Below, one piece after another: positions 11,499 to 23,601 of a DNA stretch of 64,000 nt. Made by a program: the position numbers and the translations under genes. This DNA is from Anseranas semipalmata (Eukaryota; Chordata; Aves; Anseriformes; Anseranatidae), in assembly GCA_013399115.1 (NCBI GenBank), contig VXAA01001406.1:70525-134524 (forward strand), given 5' to 3'. The notes under the pieces were generated by a model, which saw nothing but the letters and a program-made list of their open reading frames with translations, was not told the DNA's origin and did no database searches. Every line of letters begins with the position of its first letter. The first letter of the stretch is position 1.

Positions 11499-14400
11499 GC
11501 AAAACCAAACCAGTAACTCTTTATTAAAGTGAATTGTTTCAAGAGCAAAAATTCAGAAAATGTCCTAGGTCAAACAGGACCAACTATATTAGATCTTCAT
11601 TCTGTTATTACTGCAGGTTTGATTCACAGGCAAGGTAATCAATAGCCCACATTCCTCCTGATCCTAGAGGCAGTACTTTCACAAGGATAAATTGTTCAGT
11701 AATTTCTTCAGTATATTACAAGCAAACTTTCTTGAAGGTCAGGCAGTCCTGGACTTCTGCTATTTATCTTTTTATTTTTTATTATTATTTTTTAACAGTC
11801 AATAAAAAAAAAATCCCTGGTTTATTTGCCCATTACTTAGCTTCATAACCTTTTCATTTGACAAGTGTGCCTCAGGACCCAATCCCTGTGGCACTTCCAT
11901 TTCTTCATATAAATTGTTATTTGTCATAGTTCCTGCATTTAAGTTATAGCCATCTTGTTCCGTTTTTAGATTCCACCATAAAAGAATGCTTTAAATCAAG
12001 GTGAATACATTTCTGTTACTGTAGTGGACTTCACAAAGGCTTTTCCTGGTGTCAGATCTTCCCTAGTCCCTTGACAAATACCATTGCTTTTTGTAGATGA
12101 AAGTTTTCCCACTAACAGGATATGTAGCCTTTCACCTCTAAGATACTGTTTTTAATCCTGCCCTTCTCAGTTGCCAAACAAGTGTCAAAGAGCAGCAATT
12201 TAGATTACAAGAGCTGAAGGATCTTGATCTAATTTCCAGGGAAAAGATGTTTGCAAAGCATAGAAGGAATGAATTCGTCCCCTTTCTTTTGATATTGGCC
12301 TTGCTAACCTAAGAGTTAATGGTCAGAAACTAAAGGAAGACCAGCTGAGTTATGAAATAAAGTGGACATTTTCAGTCGGTCATGCAATGAAGGGGCTTGC
12401 AGATTTAGCAGAATCTTTTTTAACTTTTAAGACTTAATAGAGAATTAAAACAGCATCTATTCTTCTGGGAAAAAAAAAGCTAAGGGATGGGATTTGGTCA
12501 GGGAAAGGGGCCTGAGTCCAGTGACCAGAAGCATGCACTGCACTGGCCATGCTAACAGAAGCTCTAATACCTTTGCTTTCACTCCTCCCAGCAAGAAAGG
12601 GCTTGTAACTGTCACTTCTAACTTCTAAACTATTTGCCTCCATGGTGATGCCTGTCAGTGCTTTCTCCAAATCAGGGTTGGCATACAAGCAGAAGAAAAG
12701 GTTCCCTTTTTGCATGCCTGTATCATACGCACCCCACGGTTAAACAGAGTATGCTGTTACCATGTGCTTCATGGATGATGGTCCAGGAGCAGCAGCAGTA
12801 ATAAACTCTATTGTTCTGTGTAATTGCATTAACCTTGCTCAACCTATGACTGTGAGTTTTGCAACCCCAAGCGACCCCTTATTTTTTCCCATCAGATGCA
12901 CAAGTTTTGTCATGCACAGTTTTATTCAAAAATGTAACATAACCTTGTTTATCGGATTCCCAGGGCTTTTGGGTAAGCATGGAGTCCAGACAAATAAGCG
13001 TGCCGGTCCAGAGTGTAAAATCCAATATTTTTTGAGCACACTGTGCTGCCTGAGTAAGAGCAAGCAAACATCCTAAACAAAAGGGAAACCATAAGGAAAG
13101 GAAGGAGAAGGACTTCAGTTAAAGTTTAATCCAAAGATTTTGCACACAAAAACAATTAAAAACAAAACCAAAACCCATACACACCATGCATGGAGGCTGG
13201 GAAAAGAGATCTGCTCTTTGCATGTGACCTGTACTGTGCTAGGGCAATGCAGATGCTGCAGTTGGCTCTTGATAGTCCTCCTGTTACCGCTTGCAATCTG
13301 TACCTTTTGGGGGGTATAAGGGAGGGTGCCAGCTGTCCTGGGACCACTCTGCTGAGCCATTATACTGTTCTGTCAGCTTCAGTGGGCAGACTAAGTATTC
13401 AGTCATTTTCCATATTTTACTGTACAAAAAAAGTCTTTTGGGTTCTGGCAGATTTCTCTCTTTTCTTCCTGGCTAATGCTGAGGCAAAGAAACTGCTCTG
13501 TTTCCCAGCACTATCTAGCACTTCCACGAACAACTTCCCCTTGGCTTACGCAGTCCCTCACAGACCTTTTGTTCCTGACATACTTATAAAAACCCTACTT
13601 TGTCTTCACAGACAGCCTTCAACACTTGTTTGTCACATCTTTTGTTGCCTTCCTGACATTTCTGGTTTTGTTGACCTTTTTCCATCATTTTCCCATTTCT
13701 TTGGCTCTGTGATGTTGTGTTGATCCTGTTGATTTATGTTCTTTACTGTGTCTTTATCTATCCCACACCCCAACATCTAGATAACTGGACATTTTTTGCT
13801 CATCGAATACTTCTGACATGATAATAAATATCTTGAAGGCCCTATTAGTTATTTAACTTTCCCACTCAAAAGGTCGATCAAGGTCAGGTTTGTGCATATC
13901 AGGACAGAATTTGGCAACACAAGCTTCAGTTTTTCCATGTTTTAATTTGAGGAAACTTAAAAATAGAAATATAAAAAGAAGTGAAGGTTTTGCCCAACTC
14001 ACATTCCTAACTATATCAGGGAAGTTCATTACTATATTGATGTGCATATTCACTTGTATTTGGTATCCTGAAAGCTTCAGCTAGGTATTTCTCACAGGAG
14101 CAGGATACATGAAGTCAGTGAGCATTTTCCTGAGCTCTGACTTTGAGCATTCAGTTACCTGAAAACCTGAGCTTGATTGCCTTGCAAATATTTGCAAAGT
14201 AAAGGGAAAAATATGTGTTTGCTTAGATAACTGCATATAAACATTCACTAATTTTACTATAGAACAGAGTTGAATTGAGAGCTTCAGTCCTTTGTTCTTT
14301 ATTCAAGCAACAGCTTACTGTGGGACACTTGAAACACTGGAAATGTAGATTGCTATACTAACACGAAGGACTGTAAGATCTTGAATTGAAAGATCCTATA

Positions 14401-16270
14401 AAAAGACAACAGATGATTAATTAGTACCATGTTATCCTACCACTACTGAGCGCAGCGAAAAGATTTAGTACAAACCATGAGCTTGAATGTAGCTTTAGAC
14501 ATGTAAATGTTCAGAGCTGCTCAATTAGCCATTCAGTCCAAACTCCTCCCTCTACCCACAAAAAACATGCACTATCTACAGTATTTTAAGCCTGCTAGTA
14601 TTTTGTTGTAGAAAATTTGCCAATTGAACAAGGTCAGCTACTTTGTCTCTTAAAGCAACCTTAGCTGCTGTTGCAAAGCTTAGTCTTTAAATGAGAGAGC
14701 TGTTACCAGCTTTGAGCACATAAAAATAGTAATAGCTTCCACTGCTTAGTCATAAATAAAAAAAGTATAGGATGAAATGGTTCCTCACCATGCAAACATA
14801 TATTAGCATCCTAGTCTGTGCCTAAAAAACATTAACCTGTTGAATAGAACAAGATGTCCACAGTAGACAGGAGGACATTCACTGAAGAGGAACAAGCACG
14901 TCTTGAAATTGATCTTTAGGTGAAATTGTTTGATTTTCTTATTTTTAATTACCACTGCATCAAGTAGATAAATTTTCCATTCTAAGCAACATAACATCCA
15001 TAGTTTTGCTCTTTACTCTAAAACAAAACAAAACAAAAAAACAGTAGGTGTCTTGCCTGAATTGTTTAGGAAGTTAAATCATTTATCATAGATATGAATA
15101 CAATACTACCTGCAATTTTTTTCAGTATGGATGCCATTTTATTTAACAGAGCACCAGTTAGGGCAAATAATCAAGGCCAAGAGGATATGAGAGCCTTAAC
15201 TGTTGTTTAGGAAAATGTTGTAAGAGCAAGAAGATAGACCTCAGGCAGCTGTATTAATTGAGTCCCATTGGAGAGTTTCTTACTCCATACCCAGTAATCG
15301 CATACCATCTGAAGGCAAACCTTTATTTTTGTGCTCTGGGGCCTAGAAAAAAAAGTTTGCAATATTTTTTTTGTATTATTTTACCTGTAGATGTGCTTTG
15401 CTGAGGTCACATACATGCATCTCAGTAATTTTTCATCAACATTCTGCCCAGGAGTCTGTACTCCTCTTTATACAACACCAACAATTCAAAAATTGCTTAC
15501 TTACAGGGTACATTCACAGGCTAACCTTCTCAGATAAAAGATTTCCTGTTTTGTTCACTTTCTTGCTCTACTTTTACAAATGGTCTATTTAAAATTGCCA
15601 GCATTGAAACGTGGAACATAGCTGAAACAAACAGAGATATAAAGAATGGCCTAATGATAAAGACGGCCTCCTCCTACAGTCACAGCAATGTCTGTAGGTG
15701 CAGCCTACATGGGAACTGCCTAGTCCTCTGACAAGAGAAATACATTGTTTTTCAAGAAGAGTTTATACTTGCTGGAGCATGCACATACACAGGCATGTCT
15801 TCCTATCCAGTTTTAAGTAAAGGTTTCTAAAAAACACCCTACTGAAAAAGAATACAGATTAATTTAAAACAATGCATAATATCTGGTGGTGACAGGCACA
15901 TTTTTTTTTTTTAAAAAAAGAACTATCACCTATTAATAGGTTTTGCAAGGCCATGCTGGTACTCTCTCACATGACCCGATAACAAGTTAGCAGGCCACGT
16001 CTGCAATTATTGCATTTCATACAGAGGTTAGTAATTTCTGTAAAATTCATTTTACAGACTCATTAAAGCACACTCAGACTTTGCTAATAAGAAGTATTTC
16101 ATCTGAAAATAGAACTGTAGTGTTTTTTGCACCTGCAGTAATGACAAATATGGGAGTGTACAGAAACCTGGATGAAGTTGTTCTTATCTCCTGCTACCAT
16201 GGTTTATATTTAGAAACAAAAAAAATCATGATCAAGGCCATTGTTATAATTCTGAACTGTGCTCTGCATG

Positions 16271-16288
16271 TTTGAACACGTGTTCAAA
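16271..16288. promoter_or_regulatory. 18-bp perfect palindrome centred on an E-box
   Basis: TTTGAACACGTGTTCAAA is perfectly self-complementary, and its centre is CACGTG, the E-box preferred by MYC/MAX, USF and CLOCK-type bHLH dimers. There is no CpG island or gene start nearby. Binding in vivo is inference only. Confidence 0.5.
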
Positions 16289-18560
16289 GCCCAAGTTTAC
16301 CTAAAAGAAGCAGTCAACCAAAGATCAAACATTCCCTTACAGGGAACGGGAAGCACCGAGAACTTTGGACTTGGTGAGTTTGAGCTTCTGCTGTGTTGCC
16401 TGGTGTACCACCTCCGCAGTGTGAGAGAAGGAGAGGATGGCGGGAGGGTTCTTCAGGTGACTCCTGATGGTCTGAGCAAGTGGAACGGGCAGAGAGGAGA
16501 GGCAAGGAAGTGGGTCTGGGTGTCTCTTGTCCCCGAGTCCTGCTCCAAGGTGTCTAAGTGAGAAGGGTGGATGAGTAGGGACAAGAACTGCCCACTGGTA
16601 ATCACAGTCCCTCCTAACTCAGAGGTGCCTATTAAATCCTCCCGTTTCAAATTCTTAGTCGTGACCCCAAAACCCACCCTGGAACCTCTTACCACCATCT
16701 TCTCACTCTTTCCCCCCCCTCTTCAGTCCTCTATCCTGCTCCCAAACTCTCTTCCAGCAAACCCTGCCACATACACACACTTGCCCTTATCTGCAACTCC
16801 TCTCCCACCTATGTCCCTGCCTCTCAGACCACAAAACCCACTTCATCTTTTTCTTTCTTCCTGCTCAGCTTTGGTGATGTGCCCATCTCTGCCATGCTCT
16901 TCCCCCGTAGCTGGGTGGTCAGCTCAAGCCTCTCCCTTTCTTGGCTGACTTCACAGGACAAAAGGAAGGGATCAGATCTCCTCCTTTAGCCACGATTTCA
17001 AAATCTCAGCCTGCATTTATCAGACATCAACAAGAACAAAACAGTATTCAAAAGAAAATGCTGGGTTGAGGAAGAGGATGTAGTGGTAGTCATATTTATC
17101 AAGAAAGGTCTTTGTAGTGCAGGTCTCTGCCCTAATTCCTAGTAGGAGTAGAGGGTGGAAAAGGGCATTCATCTAGAAGAAGAAAAAGGGCAGAAAGCTT
17201 TGGAGGTCAGAGGTCCCCTAAACCAGTCCCTGGAAAGGTGGAAGGGCACCAGAGCAGAACTTACCTTTCTCCTCAGATCTGCATTACACCTGTGTTCTCC
17301 TACACATCCGGAGAAGCACAGCCCAAGCTGTCCCACAAGTGGCACATCTGAGCTCCATCTCTAGATGGAAAGAAATGGGGCCCTAGACCCCCAAGTTCTT
17401 AGGAACAGAATGAAGCAAGCCATCAGAGACCTAACTGAACCAACAAGGGAAATTCCTGGTTTGGATTTTGAGAAGATTGCAAAACAGGCAATAAAATTTT
17501 CCCCAGAGCTATGTATGAACAACTGTACTTCAGCAGCACAGTGTTATTTGCAGGACGTTATGATATTATGATAGATAGTAACAGGAAAATTCTTTCACAT
17601 ATACTGTTGCAAAATGGCACTGAGCAATATTTACGAATATATCCTTGAACATTTTTCCACCGCTGACAGTGACTAATCCTGTGCAGTTTTAGCCAAACTT
17701 TCTCAGAATACCAGTCAGTGCAGAAGAGCAAAGCAGAGGGGACCATTGCACGAATTGCTGTGTGGCTGCTAACAAGGGCAGTTGGCATGAGAGACTAAAA
17801 CCCAGTCTTTTTGCTGCTTGAATAGAATTTCTTGACAATGTAAAATTATTTCCTTAGAGAACATAGAAGCTATTCAGGATGGCTGAAGAAGCGCTGCTTT
17901 TGCTGAAAACAGCCATCCAAATTTTGGAGGAAGAACAAAACAACTCCTTTAACAATATATTATAAAGAGAACTACTTTAACATGTATGCCAACTTAGATG
18001 TTGCAAATATTGCTTATTTGGGCATTGGAGCACTGATCAATTTTGGTTGTTTGTGTAAACATATTGTAATGCAGTGCTTACGTGTAGCTTTTAAGTGCAG
18101 TGTAACGTGTAGTGGTAAGATATACTGGAATTTTACCAACATAGCAGTACGTGATCAGAATATGATGCAGGTATATGTAGTAGGAACAGGCAGAAGAGGC
18201 CTGCTTCATTGGGAGAAATATTTCAAAGAGCTGGTTCTGCCACATTCTCCAAAATCTGGTCTTTTTTCTCCATTATTCTTCAGCCTCTGAACCTTGCCCC
18301 AGTTCCTTGCTTGCCTCTTCTGCTGAAGAAAGCAAAAGCAGGAGGCAAAGCAACATGTCAGTATCTGAATTCTGTAGCCCTTTGGAAAATGTCAAGCCCC
18401 TATTCAAATCCAGGCATTGCTAACCCTTCTCATAAAGCTCTATCAGAGTTTGCAATGAAAACAGCAGCAATAAAGATAACCATTATCAGCACTGTAATTC
18501 GTCTTTCTTAAACATATTGTTTGCAGTGCACATAATGTGCGCATACAAACTACTATGTAT

Positions 18561-18583
18561 GTAGCATGTACCATACATGCTAC
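18561..18583. repeat. Perfect hairpin, 10-bp stem, 3-base loop
   Basis: GTAGCATGTA and TACATGCTAC are exact complements separated by CCA. No associated gene or transposon ends were seen. Confidence 0.75.
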
Positions 18584-19013
18584 CGTTTTGGAAGGTATTA
18601 GAGTGTTGGGATTGGCTGTTTTGTGCAGTTATGTAGCTCCTCCAGACAGAGAAAAGGCAAAATGTATAACAGGACCCTTTGTAAGCACAACATTTCTAAG
18701 TAGAAACAATCTCACATAATGTATGTAATTCTTGAGTTGCAAAGCTGCTACACATCATGTCCAAAGGGAACTGTGAGCTGGGTAGAGTTAGTCTGAGCAA
18801 AAGTATCAGCAATCAAAATCTTTCAAAAACTTATGTATTTACAGTATTTACAACAAATGGCTAGGACATATTCCATCATTTCAGATTCTTTCTCATAGAT
18901 GTCACATGCACAGACAGCTACTCTCATTGTTACACATGTGATTTATAAATTCTTCTGCTGGCAGCACTGAAATACCAGTTTTAAAACAACAAACAATATT
19001 TCCTTTACATGCC

Positions 19014-19030
19014 AAAAAAAAAAAAAAAAA
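19014..19030. repeat. A17 homopolymer
   Basis: Uninterrupted run of 17 A. Confidence 0.95.
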
Positions 19031-20236
19031 CCCAGGAATTTTAACATCTTAAGTCTTCCCCAGAGATGGCAGGATTCCCTTGGTTTGTGTGTCACTCCAG
19101 AGTGCATGTTATGGCCATGTGAGGGAGGGACGACTCCTCTGTTTTTTTCCACTATTTCCCAGTTAGGAGCTATTTGTCTACAGACTCCTATGACAGGTCT
19201 CCTTGTTTCCCAGCTGTGCTCATCATTCACTTTCAAATCTGCTAGGTAGGGCAGTGTTGTCCATAAGCAATTGCTTAGTAATTGCTTCTGCACAGACTCC
19301 TGTGGCAAACAGCAGCCTTGAAATGAGGAAGCATGACAGGGTAAGGCTAGCTGGGTCTTCCAAAGTTCTGGTCCTTCTTCAAGAATCAGTTTTCTTCCTA
19401 CCAGGTAAATGTTCCTCCTCCTCTGCTCACCTATTCATGCAGTCTCTGGTTTCCTTCTGTCACCAAAATCTGTGTGTGGGCTGCTTCTCACAAAGGCCTG
19501 ACTCTGACTCAGAAAATGCTGGGGGGCCCTTCTACCCTTGGCACTTGGCTCCTATTGCCCCAGGTTTGTCTCCCATCACACGATGCTCTGCTTGGCTGCC
19601 AAGTATTCCACTTAGGTAACAAATGGCATTTTCAGCCCCAGGGCCTCAGCACTGATGCAATTTCCAAAATTATTTTTTTAAAAGCCACAAATATTTTGAA
19701 TTCCTAGCAACTGAGAAACCCCAAAAGCAGCATTCTTCTGCCAGGAACTAAGGAAGAAAGGCTATAACGGGGAGAAGAATGGTGGATTGAGAACTGCTTC
19801 ATCCTTCTATTCCCTCCTTCTTCTCTTTAAACTTGCTGGTAATGTAATGTCAGGGGAGAGGGGAGAAAGAGAAGGCCAAAAATTGGGGTGGGAGGAAATC
19901 TATTCTGGTGTTATCTCTCCAGGACTAGAGGTGGAAAAGATCACAGAAAGCAATGGTTGCATCTTTCTCTCTTCTAGCTTCCTGTCTCCATAAATACCAT
20001 ATATCAATACAGGTGAGAAACAGATGTTATTCATTTCCACCCTTCTTCCTTCATTAAAAATAAGCAAACATTGGCATAGTTAATGGTTATTGCTGCTGAG
20101 CTCATGGAGCAAACAGTTTTTTCTCCTACCTTGCCCCTAGCTTAATTACGAACTTAGGCTGCCTTCAGGCTACAGAGGGCAAGAAAACAGGGAATACATA
20201 TATCCAAAAATGCAGTCAGTGTTTGATGTCTCTGAT

Positions 20237-20252
20237 AAAAAAAAAAAAAAAA
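20237..20252. repeat. A16 homopolymer
   Basis: Uninterrupted run of 16 A followed by more A-rich sequence. Confidence 0.95.
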
Positions 20253-20456
20253 TTAAAAAATAAAGAGAAGTGGATAATAAAAGCAATATGCAAATGACAG
20301 AGCTTGGAGTTAAGGGCGAAGGAAAAAAAAGCAGAAAACAGGTCTGAAGACGTGAGAAACATGCAACACAGAGGACTTTCAAATTCAGCAGTCATGCTAG
20401 AAAGCTGTTTCTGTGAAGGCTGTTAGTGAATAATCTTCAAAGTAGTCCCAGATGAG

Positions 20457-20473
20457 AAAAAAAAAAAAAAAAA
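20457..20473. repeat. A17 homopolymer
   Basis: Uninterrupted run of 17 A, only about 200 bases from another poly-A tract. Confidence 0.95.
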
Positions 20474-21466
20474 GAATGAGCTGTAGCTACTATAATTGTG
20501 GCCTCCAGGTATGCCAGCACTGAACAAGCAAGGCAGGAGGACAAAAATCAATACCACCAAGGAAATTAAAAAGGGGGTGACAGAGAAACCTGTGGAAGCA
20601 AGGAAGAACCAGGTGAAGTGCTATATCCTCGCGCTCCTCCAAAACACAAGAGTAGCCTTGGAGTATATGGCACTCTGAAAGCCAAAGCTGAATATTTATC
20701 TATCAAGGAGGTGAAAGCGGGCTGGGTAACAATGCTAACACAAAGCCAATGTGTGGCAGTGCTGTAAGTAGTCACTGTACAGCTTCACAGCCACAGAGAC
20801 CAGGCTGCAATTCCTGATGCTGCAGGAAGGAGAGGACAGCTTTCTGCCTGGATTAGTCCATGGTGGAAGAGTTTACAGATTTGGAGCTTTACTGCAAATC
20901 AAAACTAGCCCCATAAATATTTTCTTTAAGTTTGATCCACATTTTTCTACGGCCCAAAGTGAATTAGAGCTCCTGACCTTAGCGTCACAGCTAAACACAG
21001 GAGATCAAGGGAGTTGATCAAAGTTCACTAAGCATCAGAGAAGTGAAATGGGCTAGTCTTTGGATACAATAAAATACATCTGACTGTACTGTATTTATAA
21101 GGAATAAGAAGCATACACAAACTAGCTGACTTCACAGAACATATAAGGTCACTGTTATTTGCAGAAGCCGTAAAACATGATGGATAATATAGATATGCTC
21201 AAAATAGTAATGCAAAATTAATATAAACACTAATAACACATGCAGAGCTTGCTGTTCAAAAGTTAGGCAGGCAGGTAATCAGGCCAATCTCTAGGAAAAC
21301 TCCAGGGAAAATCTCCCATGGTTTAGCACTAAAAGAATAAGGTACCCCAACATCAGACTGCTGCTAGAAATACAGTGCATAAAGAAAACCGCAGATGCTG
21401 AAAAGATAGGACCTACAGACTCCAGACTCTGAAAATGTCCAGATGACACAGAGCGAAAAAAGATAC

Positions 21467-21851
21467 CCTAATTTTAACCAGTTTGTCAAACTGATAGAGC
21501 TGGCTTCCTGATCTAGGCCTTTTCCTATATTACCTAGTGAAATTGCCTTGTTAATCACCACATGACTTTTCTGTAACAACTATTTGATGAACACTGTCTA
21601 TAGGAAGGATACTGTTTTGACAGAAATAATAATAATAATAGAATTTAAAAAAATACAAACAAAAAAAAACCTGCTTTATAATCTTACTTTTCTATCATAA
21701 AATAATATTTAAATTTATGTACTGGTATTCAGATTACAGACACTAATATTTGCATATGCATCCCAAAACTTAAGTTGTATACAGGAAGAGTCCTTAGGCA
21801 ACACCAGAAAAAGAGGCAACTTGTGGCTCAGCACCTCATCAACTCTGATAG
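21467..21851 (+). repeat. 385-bp duplicated block, copy 1
   Basis: This block reappears at 22178-22562 with no mismatch I could find, including its internal ATA and A9 tracts. It continues normally into its left flank and ends directly at the 31-N gap. Identity across length-variable simple repeats points to one locus assembled twice rather than an old duplication. Confidence 0.95.
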
Positions 21852-21882
21852 NNNNNNNNNNNNNNNNNNNNNNNNNNNNNNN
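21852..21882. other. Assembly gap (31 N)
   Basis: Thirty-one consecutive N. It abuts the end of the duplicated block on the left and a G-rich, quadruplex-capable stretch on the right. Confidence 1.
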
Positions 21883-21892
21883 AGACGGAGCT

Positions 21893-21916
21893 GGGGCTGG
21901 GGGGTGGGGGTGGGGG
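21893..21916 (+). other. Strong potential G-quadruplex beside the gap
   Basis: Four G tracts of 4, 6, 5 and 5 bases are separated by loops of 2, 1 and 1 bases. Short-loop motifs of this kind fold stably and are known to cause polymerase stalling, which may explain the adjacent gap. Confidence 0.7.
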
Positions 21917-22062
21917 AAGTTTTAGTGCTGCTGGAAGAATATAAGAATATACCTTCTTCTTAGAGAAGAACTCTCCACATTTAAATAGGAGTCAGAGCGG
22001 GCTATTCAAGCCCCACGGCACACCTATGGTTTAGGAAAGAAAAATGAAAGTTGAAAAATGAA

Positions 22063-22176
22063 GTTGCGCCAGGGGAGGTTTAGGTTAGATATTAGGAAAA
22101 ATTTCTTTACTGAAAGGGTTGTGAGGCATTGGAACAGGCTGGCCAGGGAAGGGGTTGAGGCACCATCCCTGGAGGT
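22063..22176 (+). mobile_element. CR1 LINE 3' region, fragment A
   Basis: 'ccaggggaggtttaggttag', 'attaggaaaaatttcttta', 'ctgaaagggttgtgaggcat' and 'tggaacaggctggccaggga' occur in this order, which matches the 3' end of chicken-type CR1 retrotransposons. The fragment stops at a single N (22177) where the duplicated 385-bp block begins. No reverse-transcriptase coding sequence is present, as is usual for 5'-truncated CR1 copies. Confidence 0.9.
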
Positions 22177-22177
22177 N

Positions 22178-22562
22178 CCTAATTTTAACCAGTTTGTCAA
22201 ACTGATAGAGCTGGCTTCCTGATCTAGGCCTTTTCCTATATTACCTAGTGAAATTGCCTTGTTAATCACCACATGACTTTTCTGTAACAACTATTTGATG
22301 AACACTGTCTATAGGAAGGATACTGTTTTGACAGAAATAATAATAATAATAGAATTTAAAAAAATACAAACAAAAAAAAACCTGCTTTATAATCTTACTT
22401 TTCTATCATAAAATAATATTTAAATTTATGTACTGGTATTCAGATTACAGACACTAATATTTGCATATGCATCCCAAAACTTAAGTTGTATACAGGAAGA
22501 GTCCTTAGGCAACACCAGAAAAAGAGGCAACTTGTGGCTCAGCACCTCATCAACTCTGATAG
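22178..22562 (+). repeat. 385-bp duplicated block, copy 2 (likely assembly artefact)
   Basis: An exact copy of 21467-21851, bounded on both sides by single N characters at 22177 and 22563 and lodged inside a CR1 element. Real insertions do not come with single-N borders, so this is best explained by gap filling or contig overlap gone wrong. Confidence 0.9.
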
Positions 22563-22563
22563 N

Positions 22564-22722
22564 GGAAGTGGTTGAGTCACCATCCCTGGATGTATTTAAA
22601 AGACGTTTGAATGTAGAACTTAGTGACATGGTCTAGTGGAGGGCTTGTTAGTGTTAGGTCACAGGTTGGACTAGGTGATCTTGAAGGTCTCTTCCAACCT
22701 GGAGGATTCTGTGATTCTGTGA
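22564..22722 (+). mobile_element. CR1 LINE 3' terminus, fragment B, with octamer tail
   Basis: The sequence runs from 'ggaagtggttgagtcaccat' through 'atttaaaagacg' and 'gatcttgaaggtctcttcca' to two copies of the octamer GATTCTGT at 22705-22720, the hallmark CR1 3' microsatellite. Its first ~30 bases overlap the last ~30 bases of fragment A with several mismatches, so the two fragments cannot simply be joined: they come from two CR1 copies, two haplotypes or low-quality contig ends. Confidence 0.92.
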
Positions 22723-23584
22723 AAATACTACGTCTTGAAACAATACGGAGATAATACATACTCCTTTCTTTGATTTTGAAACCATTAGCACAGGTGATCA
22801 GATTATGAGTGGGATGAATTAATTTGGAAAAAAAAAGGAAAAGCATAATAGTGTACTAATGCAAGGTCAAACCACAACATGTCATTAATCTAATGATATA
22901 CTTGTCATACCACTCATTCAAATGCCTTATTTCACAAAATCAAAAACAATCTCTACCCTATCAGAAAGCAGACTATTGAGATTGTTGTAACAGCTCATGA
23001 TTTCCATGTATTTTTATTAAAATGATTTTTTTTTTTGGTCAGAATACCAAGACTCATCTCTGTGAAGAATCTGACCACTAGTTGGCAGTGTTACTTCACT
23101 CAAATAAATAGCCTTTGAACACGTTCAGCTACAAAAATAGAGCTCTGCATTTTTGAGCTGTTTCATTCAGTAGTATCTGGGAAAGCTGGTGAGGGATACA
23201 TTGAGGAAAAAGTAATAAATGATTGGAAAGTTATTGCCTCCTCTCCATCCCATATTTTTCTTTCATCAAATTTTTAGTTCTGCCTATAACTCTGAAGGAG
23301 TCACTGAAGCAATCTCAAGTGGACTTATCAAAAAGAAAAAAGAAAAAACAAAGCCACAGTCACATGCACTTAAGCATATGTCCAGGCTGTGAATGTTGAG
23401 CCAGTGGTATTCCCAGGTCAGCAAGCTTAAATAGCAGAAACACAAATGTTGAATGCAAACATGAAATAAAAGTACCTCATATTGCAACGAGCTGCTACTT
23501 CTAACACAGAATTTAAGGCAATGCCTTATATTCTGACTACCAGCTATGAACTGCTGATGACAAAGCAAGTGACACTTTTTTTTT

Positions 23585-23601
23585 GGTGGGGGGGGAGGGG
23601 G
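23585..23601 (+). repeat. G-rich tract after T run
   Basis: Runs of 2, 8 and 5 G with single-base interruptions follow a T tract. It is weaker as a quadruplex motif than the one beside the gap. Confidence 0.7.

Larger units (their letters stand above)
9438..21466. other. Non-coding AT-rich DNA, no gene seen
   Basis: The longest open frame of the window lies here: 177 codons at 13190-13723 on the plus strand. It is rich in Ser, Leu, Phe and Cys, has no recognisable domain, and is about the length expected by chance for this much six-frame sequence. A 125-codon frame at 16571-16948 is Pro/Ser/Leu-rich because it crosses a pyrimidine-rich tract. A 68-codon frame at 17365-17571 has a more protein-like charged start, but no splice sites or family match were recognised. 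Homopolymers, an E-box palindrome at 16271 and a hairpin at 18561 are listed separately. Confidence 0.7.

Noticed and set aside
13190..13723. Longest open frame, 177 codons, plus strand
   Set aside because: Length is about what chance gives in 64 kb read in six frames. The product is low-information and rich in Ser, Leu, Phe and Cys, with no domain or splice signals.
17365..17571. 68-codon frame with a protein-like charged N-terminal half
   Set aside because: Too short to judge. No clear acceptor or donor sites and no recognised family.
19264..19277. 14-bp palindrome TAAGCAATTGCTTA
   Set aside because: AT-rich palindromes of this length are expected several times in a window this size.
23585..23601. 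Second G-rich tract as a G-quadruplex
   Set aside because: Only three usable G3 tracts without overlap, so it does not meet a four-tract motif.
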